DNA from: Sphingobium algorifonticola
GTDB lineage: Bacteria > Pseudomonadota > Alphaproteobacteria > Sphingomonadales > Sphingomonadaceae
Assembly (NCBI RefSeq): GCF_004005485.1
Contig: NZ_RZUL01000001.1
Coordinates: 248,001 to 312,000 of the forward strand
DNA length: 64,000 bases
Direction: 5' to 3'
Part shown: positions 8,637 to 18,136 of the stretch, one piece after another
Layout: each line of letters begins with the position of its first letter
Position numbering within the stretch: the stretch's first letter is position 1
Notes under the pieces: model-generated
The model's input: only the letters and a program-made list of their open reading frames with translations
What the model was told of the DNA's origin: nothing
The model's database searches: none
Made by a program: the position numbers and the translations under genes

Positions 8637-9845
8637 ATGGAAGCCTATATCTATGATGCCGTGCGGACACCGCGCGGACGCGGCAAGGCCGACGGGTCGC
8701 TGCATGAAATCACCCCCATACAGCTCGCGACGCAGACCTTGCAGGCGCTGCGGGACCGTACGCAGGTCGACACGGCGGATGTCGACGACGTGATCCTGGG
8801 GTGCGTGACGCCGGTGGGCGAACAGGGTGCGGACATCGCCCGCGTTGCCGTGCTGAATGCGGATTATGCGCAGACAACGGCGGGGGTCCAGGTCAACCGC
8901 TTCTGCGCCTCCGGTCTCGAAGCCGTCAATATCGCCGCGGCCAAGGTGATTTCCGGCGAGGCGGACTTTGCCATAGGCGGGGGTGTCGAGCATATGAGCC
9001 GCGTGCCGATGGGATCGGACGGCGGCGCATGGGCCTTTGACCCGGCGGTGGCGTGGCACACCTATTTTGCGCCGCAGGGCATCGGGGCGGATCTGATCGC
9101 CACCAAGTTCGGCTTTTCGCGCACCGATGTCGATGCCTATGCCGTCGAGAGCCAGAAGCGCGCGGCGCAGGCCTGGAAGGAAGGCCGTTTCGCCAACAGC
9201 ATCGTGCCGGTGAAGGACGTGATCGGCGAGGTCGTGCTCGACCATGACGAGCATATGCGCCCTGAGGCCGACATGCAGTCGCTGGGCGGCCTGAAACCCA
9301 GCTTTGCCGCGATGGGCGAGGACATGCCCGGCTTCGATGCCGTCGCCCTGCTCAAATATCCCGAGCTGGAGCGGATCAACCATGTCCATCATGCCGGCAA
9401 CAGCTCCGGCATTTGCGACGGCGCGGCCGCCATATTGGTAGGCAGCAAGGCGATGGGCGAGAAATATGGTCTGAAGCCGCGCGCGCGGATCAAGGCGATG
9501 GCGTCGATCGGATCGGAACCGACGATCATGCTGACCGGCCCGGAATATATCGCAGGCAAGCTGCTCAAAAAGACCGGGATGACCCAGGACGACATTGACC
9601 TGTGGGAACTGAACGAGGCGTTCGCCAGTGTCGTGCTGCGCTACATGCAGGCGCTGGACCTGGACCACAGCAAGGTGAACGTGAACGGCGGCGCGATCGC
9701 CTTCGGCCATCCGCTCGGCGCCACCGGCGCAATGGTTCTCGGCATCGCGCTCGATGAACTGGAGCGGTCCGGCAAGGGTACTGCGCTCGTCAACCTGTGC
9801 ATCGGCGCGGGCATGGGCACCGGCACGATCATCGAGCGGATTTGA
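8637..9845 (+). CDS. fadA: Acetyl-CoA C-acyltransferase (thiolase)
   Basis: A 402-residue thiolase that performs the final thiolytic step of beta-oxidation, releasing acetyl-CoA. The acyl-accepting Cys 90 (NRFCASG), His 358 (FGHPLGATGA) and Cys 388 (CIGAGMGTG) form the complete active site, and NEAFA is present. ATG 8637 is preceded by GAGAGGA. It is followed 125 bases later by the multifunctional fadJ/fadB-type gene in the same direction, so the two make a fatty-acid oxidation pair, although an inverted repeat lies between them. Confidence 0.93.
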   Translation: MEAYIYDAVRTPRGRGKADGSLHEITPIQLATQTLQALRDRTQVDTADVDDVILGCVTPVGEQGADIARVAVLNADYAQTTAGVQVNRFCASGLEAVNIAAAKVISGEADFAIGGGVEHMSRVPMGSDGGAWAFDPAVAWHTYFAPQGIGADLIATKFGFSRTDVDAYAVESQKRAAQAWKEGRFANSIVPVKDVIGEVVLDHDEHMRPEADMQSLGGLKPSFAAMGEDMPGFDAVALLKYPELERINHVHHAGNSSGICDGAAAILVGSKAMGEKYGLKPRARIKAMASIGSEPTIMLTGPEYIAGKLLKKTGMTQDDIDLWELNEAFASVVLRYMQALDLDHSKVNVNGGAIAFGHPLGATGAMVLGIALDELERSGKGTALVNLCIGAGMGTGTIIERI

Positions 9846-9864
9846 TTTCGAGATAACCTCTCGG

Positions 9865-9939
9865 CCGTTCGGGCTGAGCCTTTCGAAGCCCTGTCCTTCT
9901 TCAAGAAGAAAGACCTTTCGGCAAGCTCAGGGCGAACGG
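9865..9939. repeat. Intergenic inverted repeat, CCGTTC family (copy 2)
   Basis: A shorter member between the thiolase and fadJ genes, with CCGTTCGGGCTGAGC on one side and GCTCAGGGCGAACGG on the other and a small CTTCTT/AAGAAG hairpin in the centre. Being within a co-directional gene pair, it may modulate downstream expression or mRNA stability. Confidence 0.75.
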
Positions 9940-9970
9940 GGGAGAGATGTCCCCCAAGGGAGAGACTGAC

Positions 9971-12148
9971 ATGACCACCATCGCTTTCGACATCGACGCA
10001 GACGGCATCGCCACCCTGACCATCGACGTACCCGGCCAGTCCATGAACGTGATCGGGCCGGAGTTTCTGGCCGACCTTTCCGCTGCGATCGACCGGATCG
10101 GGAGCGAAGAGGCGATCAAGGGCGCCGTCATCTGCTCCGGCAAGGCCAGCGGCTTCATGGGCGGCATGGATCTCAAGAACATGGAGACGATGCTGATCCC
10201 GGCCCATGACGGCAAGCTCGACATGGCGACGCTGTTCGACCGGGTGTTCGTTCTCAACGCCCTGTTCCGCCGCCTCGAAACCTGCGGCAAGCCGGTCGTC
10301 TGCGCGATCGAGGGCACGTGCGTGGGCGGCGGCTTCGAACTGGCGCTCGCCTGCCATCGCCGGATCGTCGCCGACAATCCCAAGGTGCAACTGGGCCTGC
10401 CCGAAATCCTCGTCGGTCTGTTCCCCGGTGGTGGCGGCAGCCAGCGCCTGCCGCGCATTACCGGTGTGCAGACGGCGCTGATGTACATGCTCCAGGGAAA
10501 ATTGTTCCGCCCGCAGGAAGCACTTGGTCTCAAGGTGGTGGACGAACTCGTTCCCTCTGGTAATACGGTCGCGGCCGCCAAAACCTGGTTGAAGGCCAAT
10601 CCTGCCGCCAGCGTTCAGCCATGGGATCAGAAAGGTTACCGCTTTCCCGGGGGCGCTGGCGGCTTCAACCCCAATTTCGTGCAGACCTTCATCGGCGCGA
10701 CGGCGATGACGATGAAGCAGACGCAGCGCAACCTGAACGGTCCGCTGGCGCTGCTGTCCGCTGTCTACGAAGGCGCGACCCTGCCGATGGATCGCGCGAT
10801 CCGCGTGGAAAGCAAATATTTCGCGAAGATCATGGCCGATCCGCAGGCGAGCAACATGGTGCGTACGCTGTTCGTCAGCAAGCAGGCCGCCGAACGCGGC
10901 GCACGGCGGCCGAAGGATTTGCCCAAGGCCCCCACGGCGAAGCTCGCGATGCTGGGTGCCGGCATGATGGGCGCGGGCGTCGCCACCGTCTCGGCACAGG
11001 CCGGTATCGACGTCGTGCTGCTCGACCGCGATCAGGCCTATGCCGAAAAGGGGAAGGAGCATGCCCGCTCTGTCCTCTCCAAGCGCCTCGGCAAGGGCAT
11101 GACCCCCGAAAAGCTGGAAGAGACGCTGGCGCGCATCACGCCGACCACCGATTTCGCTCAGCTTGAAGGCTGCGACTTCGTGATCGAGGCGGTGTTCGAG
11201 GATACGGCGATCAAGGCCGAAGTCACGAAGAAGGTCGAGGCCGTTCTGGGCGCGGACACGATCTTCGGATCGAACACCTCGACGCTGCCAATCACGGGGC
11301 TGGCCAAGGCGTGGAGCAAGCCGGAGAACTTCATCGGCGTCCATTTCTTCTCGCCGGTCGAGAAGATGCCGCTGGTCGAAATCATCGTCGGCGAAAAGAC
11401 CGGGCCGGAAGCCATCGCCAAGGCACTGGATTATGTCGCGCAGATCAAGAAGACGCCGATCGTCGTCAACGATTCGCGCGGCTTCTACACCTCGCGCTGC
11501 TTCGGCACCTATGTGCAGGAAGGCGCGGAACTGCTGGCCGAGGGTGTCGGAGCGGCGCTGATCGAGAATGTCGGCAAGCAGCTTGGCATGCCGGTCGGCC
11601 CGCTTGCGGTGTCGGACGAAGTGTCGATCGAGCTGGGTTACAAGGTGATGACCGCCGCGAAGAAGGAACTGGGCGACGCCTATGTCGACAGCGCCGCCGA
11701 TGCGGTGATGACGAAAATGGTCGAGATGGACCGCCTGGGCCGCAAGAACGGCAAGGGCTATTATGATTATCCCGAGGGCGGCAAGAAAGCGTTGTGGCCG
11801 GGCCTGGCGGACAGTTTTCCGCTTGCCGCGGTGCAGCCTTCGCCGGAAGTGGTGCGCGAGCGGCTGCTGTATCGCCAGCTTATCGAATGCGCGCGCTGCT
11901 TTGCCGAGGGTGTGCTCGAAACGCCTGAGGATGGCGACATCGGCGCCATCTTCGGCTGGGGCTTCGCACCGTGGACCGGCGGACCCTTCAGCCATATGGA
12001 CACCGTCGGTATCGCGACCGTCGTCGCGACGCTCGACCGGCTGACCGCCGAACATGGCGCGCGCTTCGCCCCCACGGAGCAACTGCGCGACATGGCCGCG
12101 CGCGGCGCGACATTTTATGGCAAGGCGGCGGCGAAGGAGGCGGCTTAG
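9971..12148 (+). CDS. fadJ: Multifunctional 3-hydroxyacyl-CoA dehydrogenase / enoyl-CoA hydratase
   Basis: A 725-residue beta-oxidation alpha subunit. The N-terminal crotonase domain (about 1-190) has the oxyanion-hole loop GTCVGGGFELA and the Glu-containing LPEILVGLFPGGGG. The central NAD-binding domain begins at GAGMMGAG (329-336), and the C-terminal dehydrogenase domains follow, ending in the duplicated helical region. It hydrates trans-2-enoyl-CoA and oxidises the 3-hydroxyacyl-CoA. AAGGGAGAG lies about 8 bases before ATG 9971. It pairs with the thiolase gene upstream. FadB and FadJ types are not easily separated from sequence alone. Confidence 0.93.
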   Translation: MTTIAFDIDADGIATLTIDVPGQSMNVIGPEFLADLSAAIDRIGSEEAIKGAVICSGKASGFMGGMDLKNMETMLIPAHDGKLDMATLFDRVFVLNALFRRLETCGKPVVCAIEGTCVGGGFELALACHRRIVADNPKVQLGLPEILVGLFPGGGGSQRLPRITGVQTALMYMLQGKLFRPQEALGLKVVDELVPSGNTVAAAKTWLKANPAASVQPWDQKGYRFPGGAGGFNPNFVQTFIGATAMTMKQTQRNLNGPLALLSAVYEGATLPMDRAIRVESKYFAKIMADPQASNMVRTLFVSKQAAERGARRPKDLPKAPTAKLAMLGAGMMGAGVATVSAQAGIDVVLLDRDQAYAEKGKEHARSVLSKRLGKGMTPEKLEETLARITPTTDFAQLEGCDFVIEAVFEDTAIKAEVTKKVEAVLGADTIFGSNTSTLPITGLAKAWSKPENFIGVHFFSPVEKMPLVEIIVGEKTGPEAIAKALDYVAQIKKTPIVVNDSRGFYTSRCFGTYVQEGAELLAEGVGAALIENVGKQLGMPVGPLAVSDEVSIELGYKVMTAAKKELGDAYVDSAADAVMTKMVEMDRLGRKNGKGYYDYPEGGKKALWPGLADSFPLAAVQPSPEVVRERLLYRQLIECARCFAEGVLETPEDGDIGAIFGWGFAPWTGGPFSHMDTVGIATVVATLDRLTAEHGARFAPTEQLRDMAARGATFYGKAAAKEAA

Positions 12149-12169
12149 GGTTTTGCTGTAATATCTTCA

Positions 12170-12276
12170 CCGTTCGCCCTGAGCTTGTCGAAGGGCGTAG
12201 CTGAGCGCAGCGAAGGCCCTTCGCCCGGATCAAGTCCGGGGTCAGGAGAAGGCTTCGACAGGCTCAGCCCGAACGG
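12170..12276. repeat. Intergenic inverted repeat, CCGTTC family (copy 3)
   Basis: A composite copy after fadJ. Outer arms read CCGTTCGCCCTGAGC... and ...GCTCAGCCCGAACGG, and an internal hairpin CCCGGA-TCAAG-TCCGGG lies at about 12224-12240. It could end fadJ transcription; no T-run is evident. Confidence 0.8.
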
Positions 12277-12372
12277 TGTTTGTATGTCGTGAGGATACTC
12301 TAACGCCGTTCTAACCATTGCCATGCCATGTCCGCCTGCCTATCGCCGCGGCCAAGGACATGGAGTGACGCA

Positions 12373-13374
12373 ATGACGGACAAGCCGACAGTTCTGGTGA
12401 CCGGCGGCGCGGGCTATATCGGGAGCCATGCGGTGCTGGCGCTGCGCGATGCCGGCTGGCCGGTCGCGGTGATCGACACGCTTGTTACCGGATTTCGCTT
12501 TGCGGTGCCCGATGACGTTCCGTTCACGCAGGGCGATATTGCGGATCAGCCGCTGGTCGAGGCGTTGCTGCGCAGCCATCATGTCGGCGCGATCATGCAT
12601 TTCGCCGGATCGGTCGTGGTGCCCGAATCGGTCGCCGATCCGCTGAAATATTACCATAACAATACCGTCAAAAGCCGCGCGCTCATCGAATCGGCCGTGC
12701 GCTGCGGCGTGCCGCATTTCATCTTCTCCTCGACCGCCGCGACTTATGGCACGCCGGAGGAAAGCCCGGTGCGCGAGGACGCGCCGCAGCAGCCGATCAA
12801 CCCCTATGGCATGTCGAAGCTGATGACCGAGGCGATGCTGGCCGATGTCGCCGCCGTGCATCCGATCAACTATTGCGCGCTGCGCTATTTCAATGTCGCA
12901 GGTGCCGACCCGCAGGCGCGCACCGGCCAGTCGACCGCCGGGGCGACGCATCTCATCAAGGTGGCGGTCGAGGCGGCGCTGGGCAAGCGCGACCATGTCA
13001 GCATATTCGGCAGTGATTTCGATACGCCCGACGGCACCGGGGTGCGCGACTATATTCACGTCAGCGATCTGGCGGCAGCGCATGTGCTGGCGCTGGAGGC
13101 GCTGATCGCCGATCCGGCCACCAGCCATCGCCTCAATTGCGGCTATGGCCGTGGCTTTTCGGTTCTGGAAGTGCTCGACGCAGTGGATCGCATCACCAAC
13201 CGCCCGATCACGCGGCGGATGGATGGCCGCCGCGCGGGGGATCCGGCCGCGCTGATCTCCGATAACAGCGCCATATTGGCGCGCTTACCCTGGCAGCCGC
13301 GCCACGCCGACCTGGATCAGATCGTGACGCATGCGCTGGCATGGGAACGCCGGTTGGACGATATGCGCAAGTGA
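12373..13374 (+). CDS. galE: UDP-glucose 4-epimerase
   Basis: A 333-residue extended SDR enzyme that interconverts UDP-glucose and UDP-galactose for surface polysaccharide synthesis. VTGGAGYIGSH binds NAD near the N-terminus, followed by the SSTAATYG active-site strand and NPYGMSK with catalytic Tyr and Lys; GTGVRDYIHVSDLA and the CGYGRGFSVLEV segment are family hallmarks. ATG 12373 has GGAG 7 bases upstream. It stands alone between two repeats and the convergent efflux operon. Confidence 0.93.
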   Translation: MTDKPTVLVTGGAGYIGSHAVLALRDAGWPVAVIDTLVTGFRFAVPDDVPFTQGDIADQPLVEALLRSHHVGAIMHFAGSVVVPESVADPLKYYHNNTVKSRALIESAVRCGVPHFIFSSTAATYGTPEESPVREDAPQQPINPYGMSKLMTEAMLADVAAVHPINYCALRYFNVAGADPQARTGQSTAGATHLIKVAVEAALGKRDHVSIFGSDFDTPDGTGVRDYIHVSDLAAAHVLALEALIADPATSHRLNCGYGRGFSVLEVLDAVDRITNRPITRRMDGRRAGDPAALISDNSAILARLPWQPRHADLDQIVTHALAWERRLDDMRK

Positions 13375-13481
13375 TGTCGCCGCCGGTTCGGGAGGATACG
13401 ACCTCCCCCGGACGACGGTGATGTTGCGGAAGTTGCGGCGTTGAAACCCGCAGAAATCGGCGCTTTCCTACAAAAGCAGCC

Positions 13482-14948
13482 TCAACGCGTGCCGGACGGC
13501 TCCTGCCCGGCTGCCACGGGCTGCGGCGCACCTTCCCAACCGCCACCGAGCGCCTTGAACAGCGCAACCTGCGATTCGGCCCGCGCGGCCTGTGCGTCGG
13601 CATAGGCGGCCCGCGCGTCGGCACGGCTGCGCTGCGCATCGAGCAGTTGCAGGAAGCTGTCAGACCCCGCACCAAATCGCTTTTCGGCGATGAAGGCCGC
13701 ACTTTCGCTGGCCTTGAGCGCGCGCGACAGTGCCTCCTCACGCTCGATGGCGCCTTTCAGGCGGGCAAGCGCCTGCTCGGTTTCCTGCAAGGCGGTCAGC
13801 ACGGCCTTGTCGAAGGACGCGAGCGAGCCTTCGGCGATTGCCTTGTTCTGCCGCACCCGCGCGCGCGCCGCGCCGCTGAAGGGGAAGTTCCAGCTGATGA
13901 GCGGTCCAACCGAATAGCCGAACGAGTCCGACGTTCCCAGATCGCTGGGGCTTAGCCCCGTCGTGGTGACCGAACCCAGCAGCGAAATCGACGGATAGAG
14001 CGCAGCCGTCGCGACGCCGATCCGCGCCGTATCCGCCGCCAGTTGACGTTCGGCCTGCCGCACATCCGGTCGCCGCGCAAGCAGCGCCTGTCCGTCACCC
14101 ACGGCGATCGGCGCGCGTACCGCCGGTGGCGTGACACAAGCGGCCGCGGCCGCATCGAAGGATGCAGGCGGTTCGCCGGTCAGCACCGCGAGCGCATAGA
14201 GCGAAGCGCGACGTTCGGCCTCGAACCCCGCCGCCTGCGCGCGCGCTTGCTCGACCAGCACGACGCTCTGGTCGACATCACGCTGGGTATTGCGGCCACC
14301 GGCCAGCAAACGGCGCGTCAGGTCGAGCGTCTTTTCCTGCAAGGCGAGCGTGTCGCGCGCGACCTGCGCCTGGGCACCGGTCGCGCAGGCATTGGCGTAG
14401 GTCAGCGCGGTTTCCGCCGCGACCGACACGCGGGCGGCATCCAGGGCCGCCTCCGCCGCGCCGATGTCGCCCCGCGATGCTTCGATCGACCGGCGGACGC
14501 CACCGAAAAGATCGAGCTCATAGGACGCATCCAGACCGGCGGTATAGACTTCCTGGGTGAAGCCCGTCAGCCCCTGGCCAAAGTTGACAACGTTGCGCGA
14601 GCGGGTGAACTGCCCGGATGTGGTGGTCGTCGGCAGGGCTGCGGCGCGCGCCTCCGACAGCAGGCCACGGGCGCGACGGACATTGGCGGCGGCGACGCGC
14701 AGATCTGTGTTGTGGGCCAGCGCCTTCGCCACCAGCCGGTCGAGCGCGGGATCCTCGAACAGATGCCACCACTGCGTTGCCGCCGGTGCATCGGTAACGG
14801 CGGTGGTGCCGGAAAGCTCCGCCAGCCGCGCCTGATCGGCGGGCAGCGATGCGGGCGGGCGGTAATCGGGGCCAACGGCGCACGCGGACAAGGCGAGAGC
14901 CGACGCGAAAGCCAGCGCCGTGCGCAGAGTAAAGGTAGCGGCCTTCAC
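13482..14948 (-). CDS. RND efflux outer-membrane lipoprotein, NodT/OprM family
   Basis: A 488-residue outer-membrane factor. The N-terminus is a lipoprotein signal with lipobox LSAC (lipidated Cys 23) followed by AVGPDYRPP, as in OprM-type proteins; two homologous OEP repeats with long alpha-helical, coiled-coil segments follow. It would form the trimeric outer-membrane channel of the pump encoded upstream. Its start overlaps the end of the permease gene by 4 bases, so it is the last gene of a three-gene operon. The substrate cannot be told from sequence. Confidence 0.9.
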   Translation of the reverse strand: MKAATFTLRTALAFASALALSACAVGPDYRPPASLPADQARLAELSGTTAVTDAPAATQWWHLFEDPALDRLVAKALAHNTDLRVAAANVRRARGLLSEARAAALPTTTTSGQFTRSRNVVNFGQGLTGFTQEVYTAGLDASYELDLFGGVRRSIEASRGDIGAAEAALDAARVSVAAETALTYANACATGAQAQVARDTLALQEKTLDLTRRLLAGGRNTQRDVDQSVVLVEQARAQAAGFEAERRASLYALAVLTGEPPASFDAAAAACVTPPAVRAPIAVGDGQALLARRPDVRQAERQLAADTARIGVATAALYPSISLLGSVTTTGLSPSDLGTSDSFGYSVGPLISWNFPFSGAARARVRQNKAIAEGSLASFDKAVLTALQETEQALARLKGAIEREEALSRALKASESAAFIAEKRFGAGSDSFLQLLDAQRSRADARAAYADAQAARAESQVALFKALGGGWEGAPQPVAAGQEPSGTR

Positions 14949-17900
14949 GACAGCGCCTCCCCACCTTCGGTATTGCGCGGCGGCGGCGGCGTCTTGCGAC
15001 GGGATGCGATCCAGGCCGACGTCTTGTCCCCCAGCATGCGACTGATGACGTAGAAGGCCGGCGTGAACATGAGGCCGAAAATCGTGACGCCGATCATCCC
15101 GAAGAACACGGCGATCCCGAGCGCCTGCCGCATTTCCGCGCCCGGTCCACTGGCGATGACGAGCGGCAGCACGCCCAGGATGAAGGCGATCGACGTCATC
15201 AGGATCGGCCGCAGACGCTGCTGCGCGGCCCGCTCAGCCGCGGCGCGCGGCGCCAGCCCCTCATCCTCGCCCTGGCGGGCGAACTCCACGATCAGAATGG
15301 CATTCTTCGCCGCCAGCCCGATCAGCACGACCAGACCGATTTGCGTAAGGATGTTGTTGTCCCCACCCATCAGGTTGACGCCCAATATCGCCGCAAGCAG
15401 GCACATCGGCACGATCAGGATGACGGCCAGCGGCAGAACCAGGCTTTCATATTGCGCGGCCAGCAGCAGGAACACGAACACGACGGCGAGGACGAACGCG
15501 ACGATGCCGGTATTGCCCGCCTGCTTCTGCTCGAACGCGATTTCGGTCCATTCATAGGTAAACCCCGGCGGCAGTATCTTGGCCGCCAGCGCCTCCATGC
15601 TCGCCAGCGACTGTCCGCTCGAAAAACCGCGCACGGTATCCCCCTGCAATTCGGCAGCGGGATAGAGGTTGTAGCGCACGACGCGATACGGCCCGCTTTC
15701 GTTGCGCAACTGCATGACGGCGGACAGCGGCACCATCGCGCCATTGGCCGATCGGGTGCGCAGATGGCCGATATCGTCGACATCGTCGCGATAGGGGGCG
15801 TCGGCCTGCGCCGTCACGCGGAATGTGCGGCCCAGATAGTTGAAATCATTGATGTAGGACGAGCCGAGATAAGTGCCGAGCGTCGCGAAGATATTGTCCA
15901 CCGGCACACCCATCTGCTCGGCCTTCTGCCGGTCGATATCGGCATAGAGGCGCGGCGTCCGCGTGTTGAAGGTCGTGAAGACAGAGGTGAGGCCGGGCGT
16001 CTGGTTGGCGGCCATCATCATGCCGAACGCCGCCCCTTCCAGCGCCTGATAGCCCGCGCCGCTGCGGTCCTCGATCATCATCTTGAACCCGCCCCCGGTG
16101 CCCAGGCCACGGATCGGCGGCGGGGCGAGGAAGAACACGCTGCCAGCGGTGATGTTGGAGACCGCGCCCATCAATTCACCGGTGATGGCGTCGGCGGACT
16201 TGCGATCGGCATGCGGCTTCAGACGGACGAACATCGTGCCGCCGCTGGGCGAATTGGTGAAGGTCGCGCCATCGAACCCGGCGAAGGCGACGCTGCCGTC
16301 GACGGCCGGATTCTTCGACGCGATAGCGATCAACTCGCGCACGGTCTCGTCCGTCCGTTGCAGGGCGGTGCCCGGCGGCATCTGCACCACGCCGATCAGA
16401 TAGCCCTGATCCTGCGCGGGCACGAACCCCGAAGGCGTCTGCGTGAAGCGCCAGCCCGCAAGCGCCAGCAGCAGCGCGTAACAGATGCCGACAATGGCCA
16501 GCTTCCGCACGGTTTTCGCCGTGACCTTGCCATAGCGCTTGCCCAGCCGATCGAAGCCGCGATTGAACCGCGTGGCGAAGCGGGCCGGATAGCCGCGCCA
16601 CCCGGCCGCGGGCGCATGATCGCTTTTCGGCTTCAGGATCAGTGCGCCGAGCGCGGGCGAAAGCGTGAGCGACACGAAGGCGGAAATGGCAGTCGCCCCC
16701 ACGATCGTGAGCGCGAACTGCTTATAGAATGCGCCGGAGATGCCCGGAATGAAAGCCGTCGGGATGAACACACCCGACAGCACGAGCGCGATCGCGATCA
16801 GCGCGCCGGAAACCTCGTCCATCGTCTTGTGCGCGGCGGCCAGCGGGGACAGCCCCTCCTCATGCATCAGACGCTCGATATTCTCGACCACCACGATCGC
16901 GTCGTCGACGACGATACCGATGGCCAGCACCAGCCCGAACAGCGACAGGCTGTTCAGCGAAAAGCCGAACACCGCCATCATCGCCAGGCTGCCGATCAGC
17001 GACACCGGAATGGCGATGATCGGGATGATCGCCGCGCGCCAACTTTGCAGGAACAGCAGCACCACGAGGCTGACCAATATGATCGCCTCGACCAGCGTGC
17101 TCTGCACCGCTTCGATCGAGGCCGTGATATATTCGGTGGGATTATAGGGAATGGTGTAGGCAAGGCCCGCCGGGAACGTCTTCGACAGCGACTGCATTTC
17201 CGCGCGCACCGCGTCTGCCGTTTCCAGTGCATTAGAACCGGGCAGTTGCGTCACGACGATCGCAACGGAGGATTTGCCGTCGATATAGCCTTCGGTCCCG
17301 TAATCCTGCGCGCCCAGCTCTATCCGCGCGACATCCGCCAGCCGCGTGAGGCGGCCCTGATCGTCGCGCTTGATGATGATCTGGCCGAACTGATCGGGCG
17401 AGGACAGGCGGCCCTGCGTCTGGATGTTGAGCTGAAAGGCGGTTCCACCCTGGTTGAACGGCGCTTCGCCGACCGAACCGGCCGCGACCTGCGCATTTTG
17501 CGCGCGCACGGCATTGCTGATCTCATCAACCGTCAGATTGCGCGCGGCGGCACGATCGGGATCGATCCACACGCGCATGTTGTAATCGCGCGCACCAAAT
17601 GTCTGGACACCGCCCACGCCCTGAATACGCGCCAGCCGATCCTTGATCTGCAAGGTCGCATAATTGGACATATACTGGTTGGACAGGGTGCCATCGGGCG
17701 ATGTCAGCGCCACCACCATCAGCAGATCGGGCGAGTTCTTGCGCACGGTCACGCCGATCTGGCGGACCTGTTCCGGCAGGCGCGGTTCGGCGGAGGAGAC
17801 GCGGTTCTGCACGAGCACCTGCGCCTGATCGACATCGGTGCCCTGCTTGAAGGTCACCGTGATCGCCACCGCGCCGGACGCCGTGGAGGAGGACTGCATG

Positions 17901-18136
17901 TAGATCATGTCCTCGACGCCGTTGATCGATTCTTCCAGCGGCGCGGCGACCGTTTCCGCCAGTGTTTCCGCCGATGCGCCGGGGAAGCTGGCATTCACGA
18001 CGACCGTCGGCGGCGCGATTTCCGGATATTGCCCCACCGGCAAGGTGGGATAGGCAATCGCGCCCATGATGACGATGAGAATGGAGACGACCGCCGCGAA
18101 GATCGGGCGATCGATGAAAAAATGGGGCAGGCGCAT
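14945..18136 (-). CDS. RND multidrug efflux permease (AcrB/MexB, HAE1 type)
   Basis: A 1063-residue inner-membrane proton-driven transporter with the expected 12 membrane helices and two large periplasmic loops. The N-terminus MRLPHFFIDRPIFA is typical of the HAE1 family. The paired proton-relay Asp residues of transmembrane helix 4 are visible in GIVVDDAIVVVENIERLM. It takes up amphiphilic substrates from the periplasm or outer leaflet and passes them to the outer-membrane factor. It overlaps both neighbours by a base or a few bases, showing tight operon structure. Confidence 0.94.
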   Translation of the reverse strand: MRLPHFFIDRPIFAAVVSILIVIMGAIAYPTLPVGQYPEIAPPTVVVNASFPGASAETLAETVAAPLEESINGVEDMIYMQSSSTASGAVAITVTFKQGTDVDQAQVLVQNRVSSAEPRLPEQVRQIGVTVRKNSPDLLMVVALTSPDGTLSNQYMSNYATLQIKDRLARIQGVGGVQTFGARDYNMRVWIDPDRAAARNLTVDEISNAVRAQNAQVAAGSVGEAPFNQGGTAFQLNIQTQGRLSSPDQFGQIIIKRDDQGRLTRLADVARIELGAQDYGTEGYIDGKSSVAIVVTQLPGSNALETADAVRAEMQSLSKTFPAGLAYTIPYNPTEYITASIEAVQSTLVEAIILVSLVVLLFLQSWRAAIIPIIAIPVSLIGSLAMMAVFGFSLNSLSLFGLVLAIGIVVDDAIVVVENIERLMHEEGLSPLAAAHKTMDEVSGALIAIALVLSGVFIPTAFIPGISGAFYKQFALTIVGATAISAFVSLTLSPALGALILKPKSDHAPAAGWRGYPARFATRFNRGFDRLGKRYGKVTAKTVRKLAIVGICYALLLALAGWRFTQTPSGFVPAQDQGYLIGVVQMPPGTALQRTDETVRELIAIASKNPAVDGSVAFAGFDGATFTNSPSGGTMFVRLKPHADRKSADAITGELMGAVSNITAGSVFFLAPPPIRGLGTGGGFKMMIEDRSGAGYQALEGAAFGMMMAANQTPGLTSVFTTFNTRTPRLYADIDRQKAEQMGVPVDNIFATLGTYLGSSYINDFNYLGRTFRVTAQADAPYRDDVDDIGHLRTRSANGAMVPLSAVMQLRNESGPYRVVRYNLYPAAELQGDTVRGFSSGQSLASMEALAAKILPPGFTYEWTEIAFEQKQAGNTGIVAFVLAVVFVFLLLAAQYESLVLPLAVILIVPMCLLAAILGVNLMGGDNNILTQIGLVVLIGLAAKNAILIVEFARQGEDEGLAPRAAAERAAQQRLRPILMTSIAFILGVLPLVIASGPGAEMRQALGIAVFFGMIGVTIFGLMFTPAFYVISRMLGDKTSAWIASRRKTPPPPRNTEGGEALS

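Noticed and set aside
9641-12082. An 813-codon open frame on the minus strand
   Set aside because: Antisense shadow of the thiolase end and fadJ; no recognisable motif and crosses the inverted repeat.
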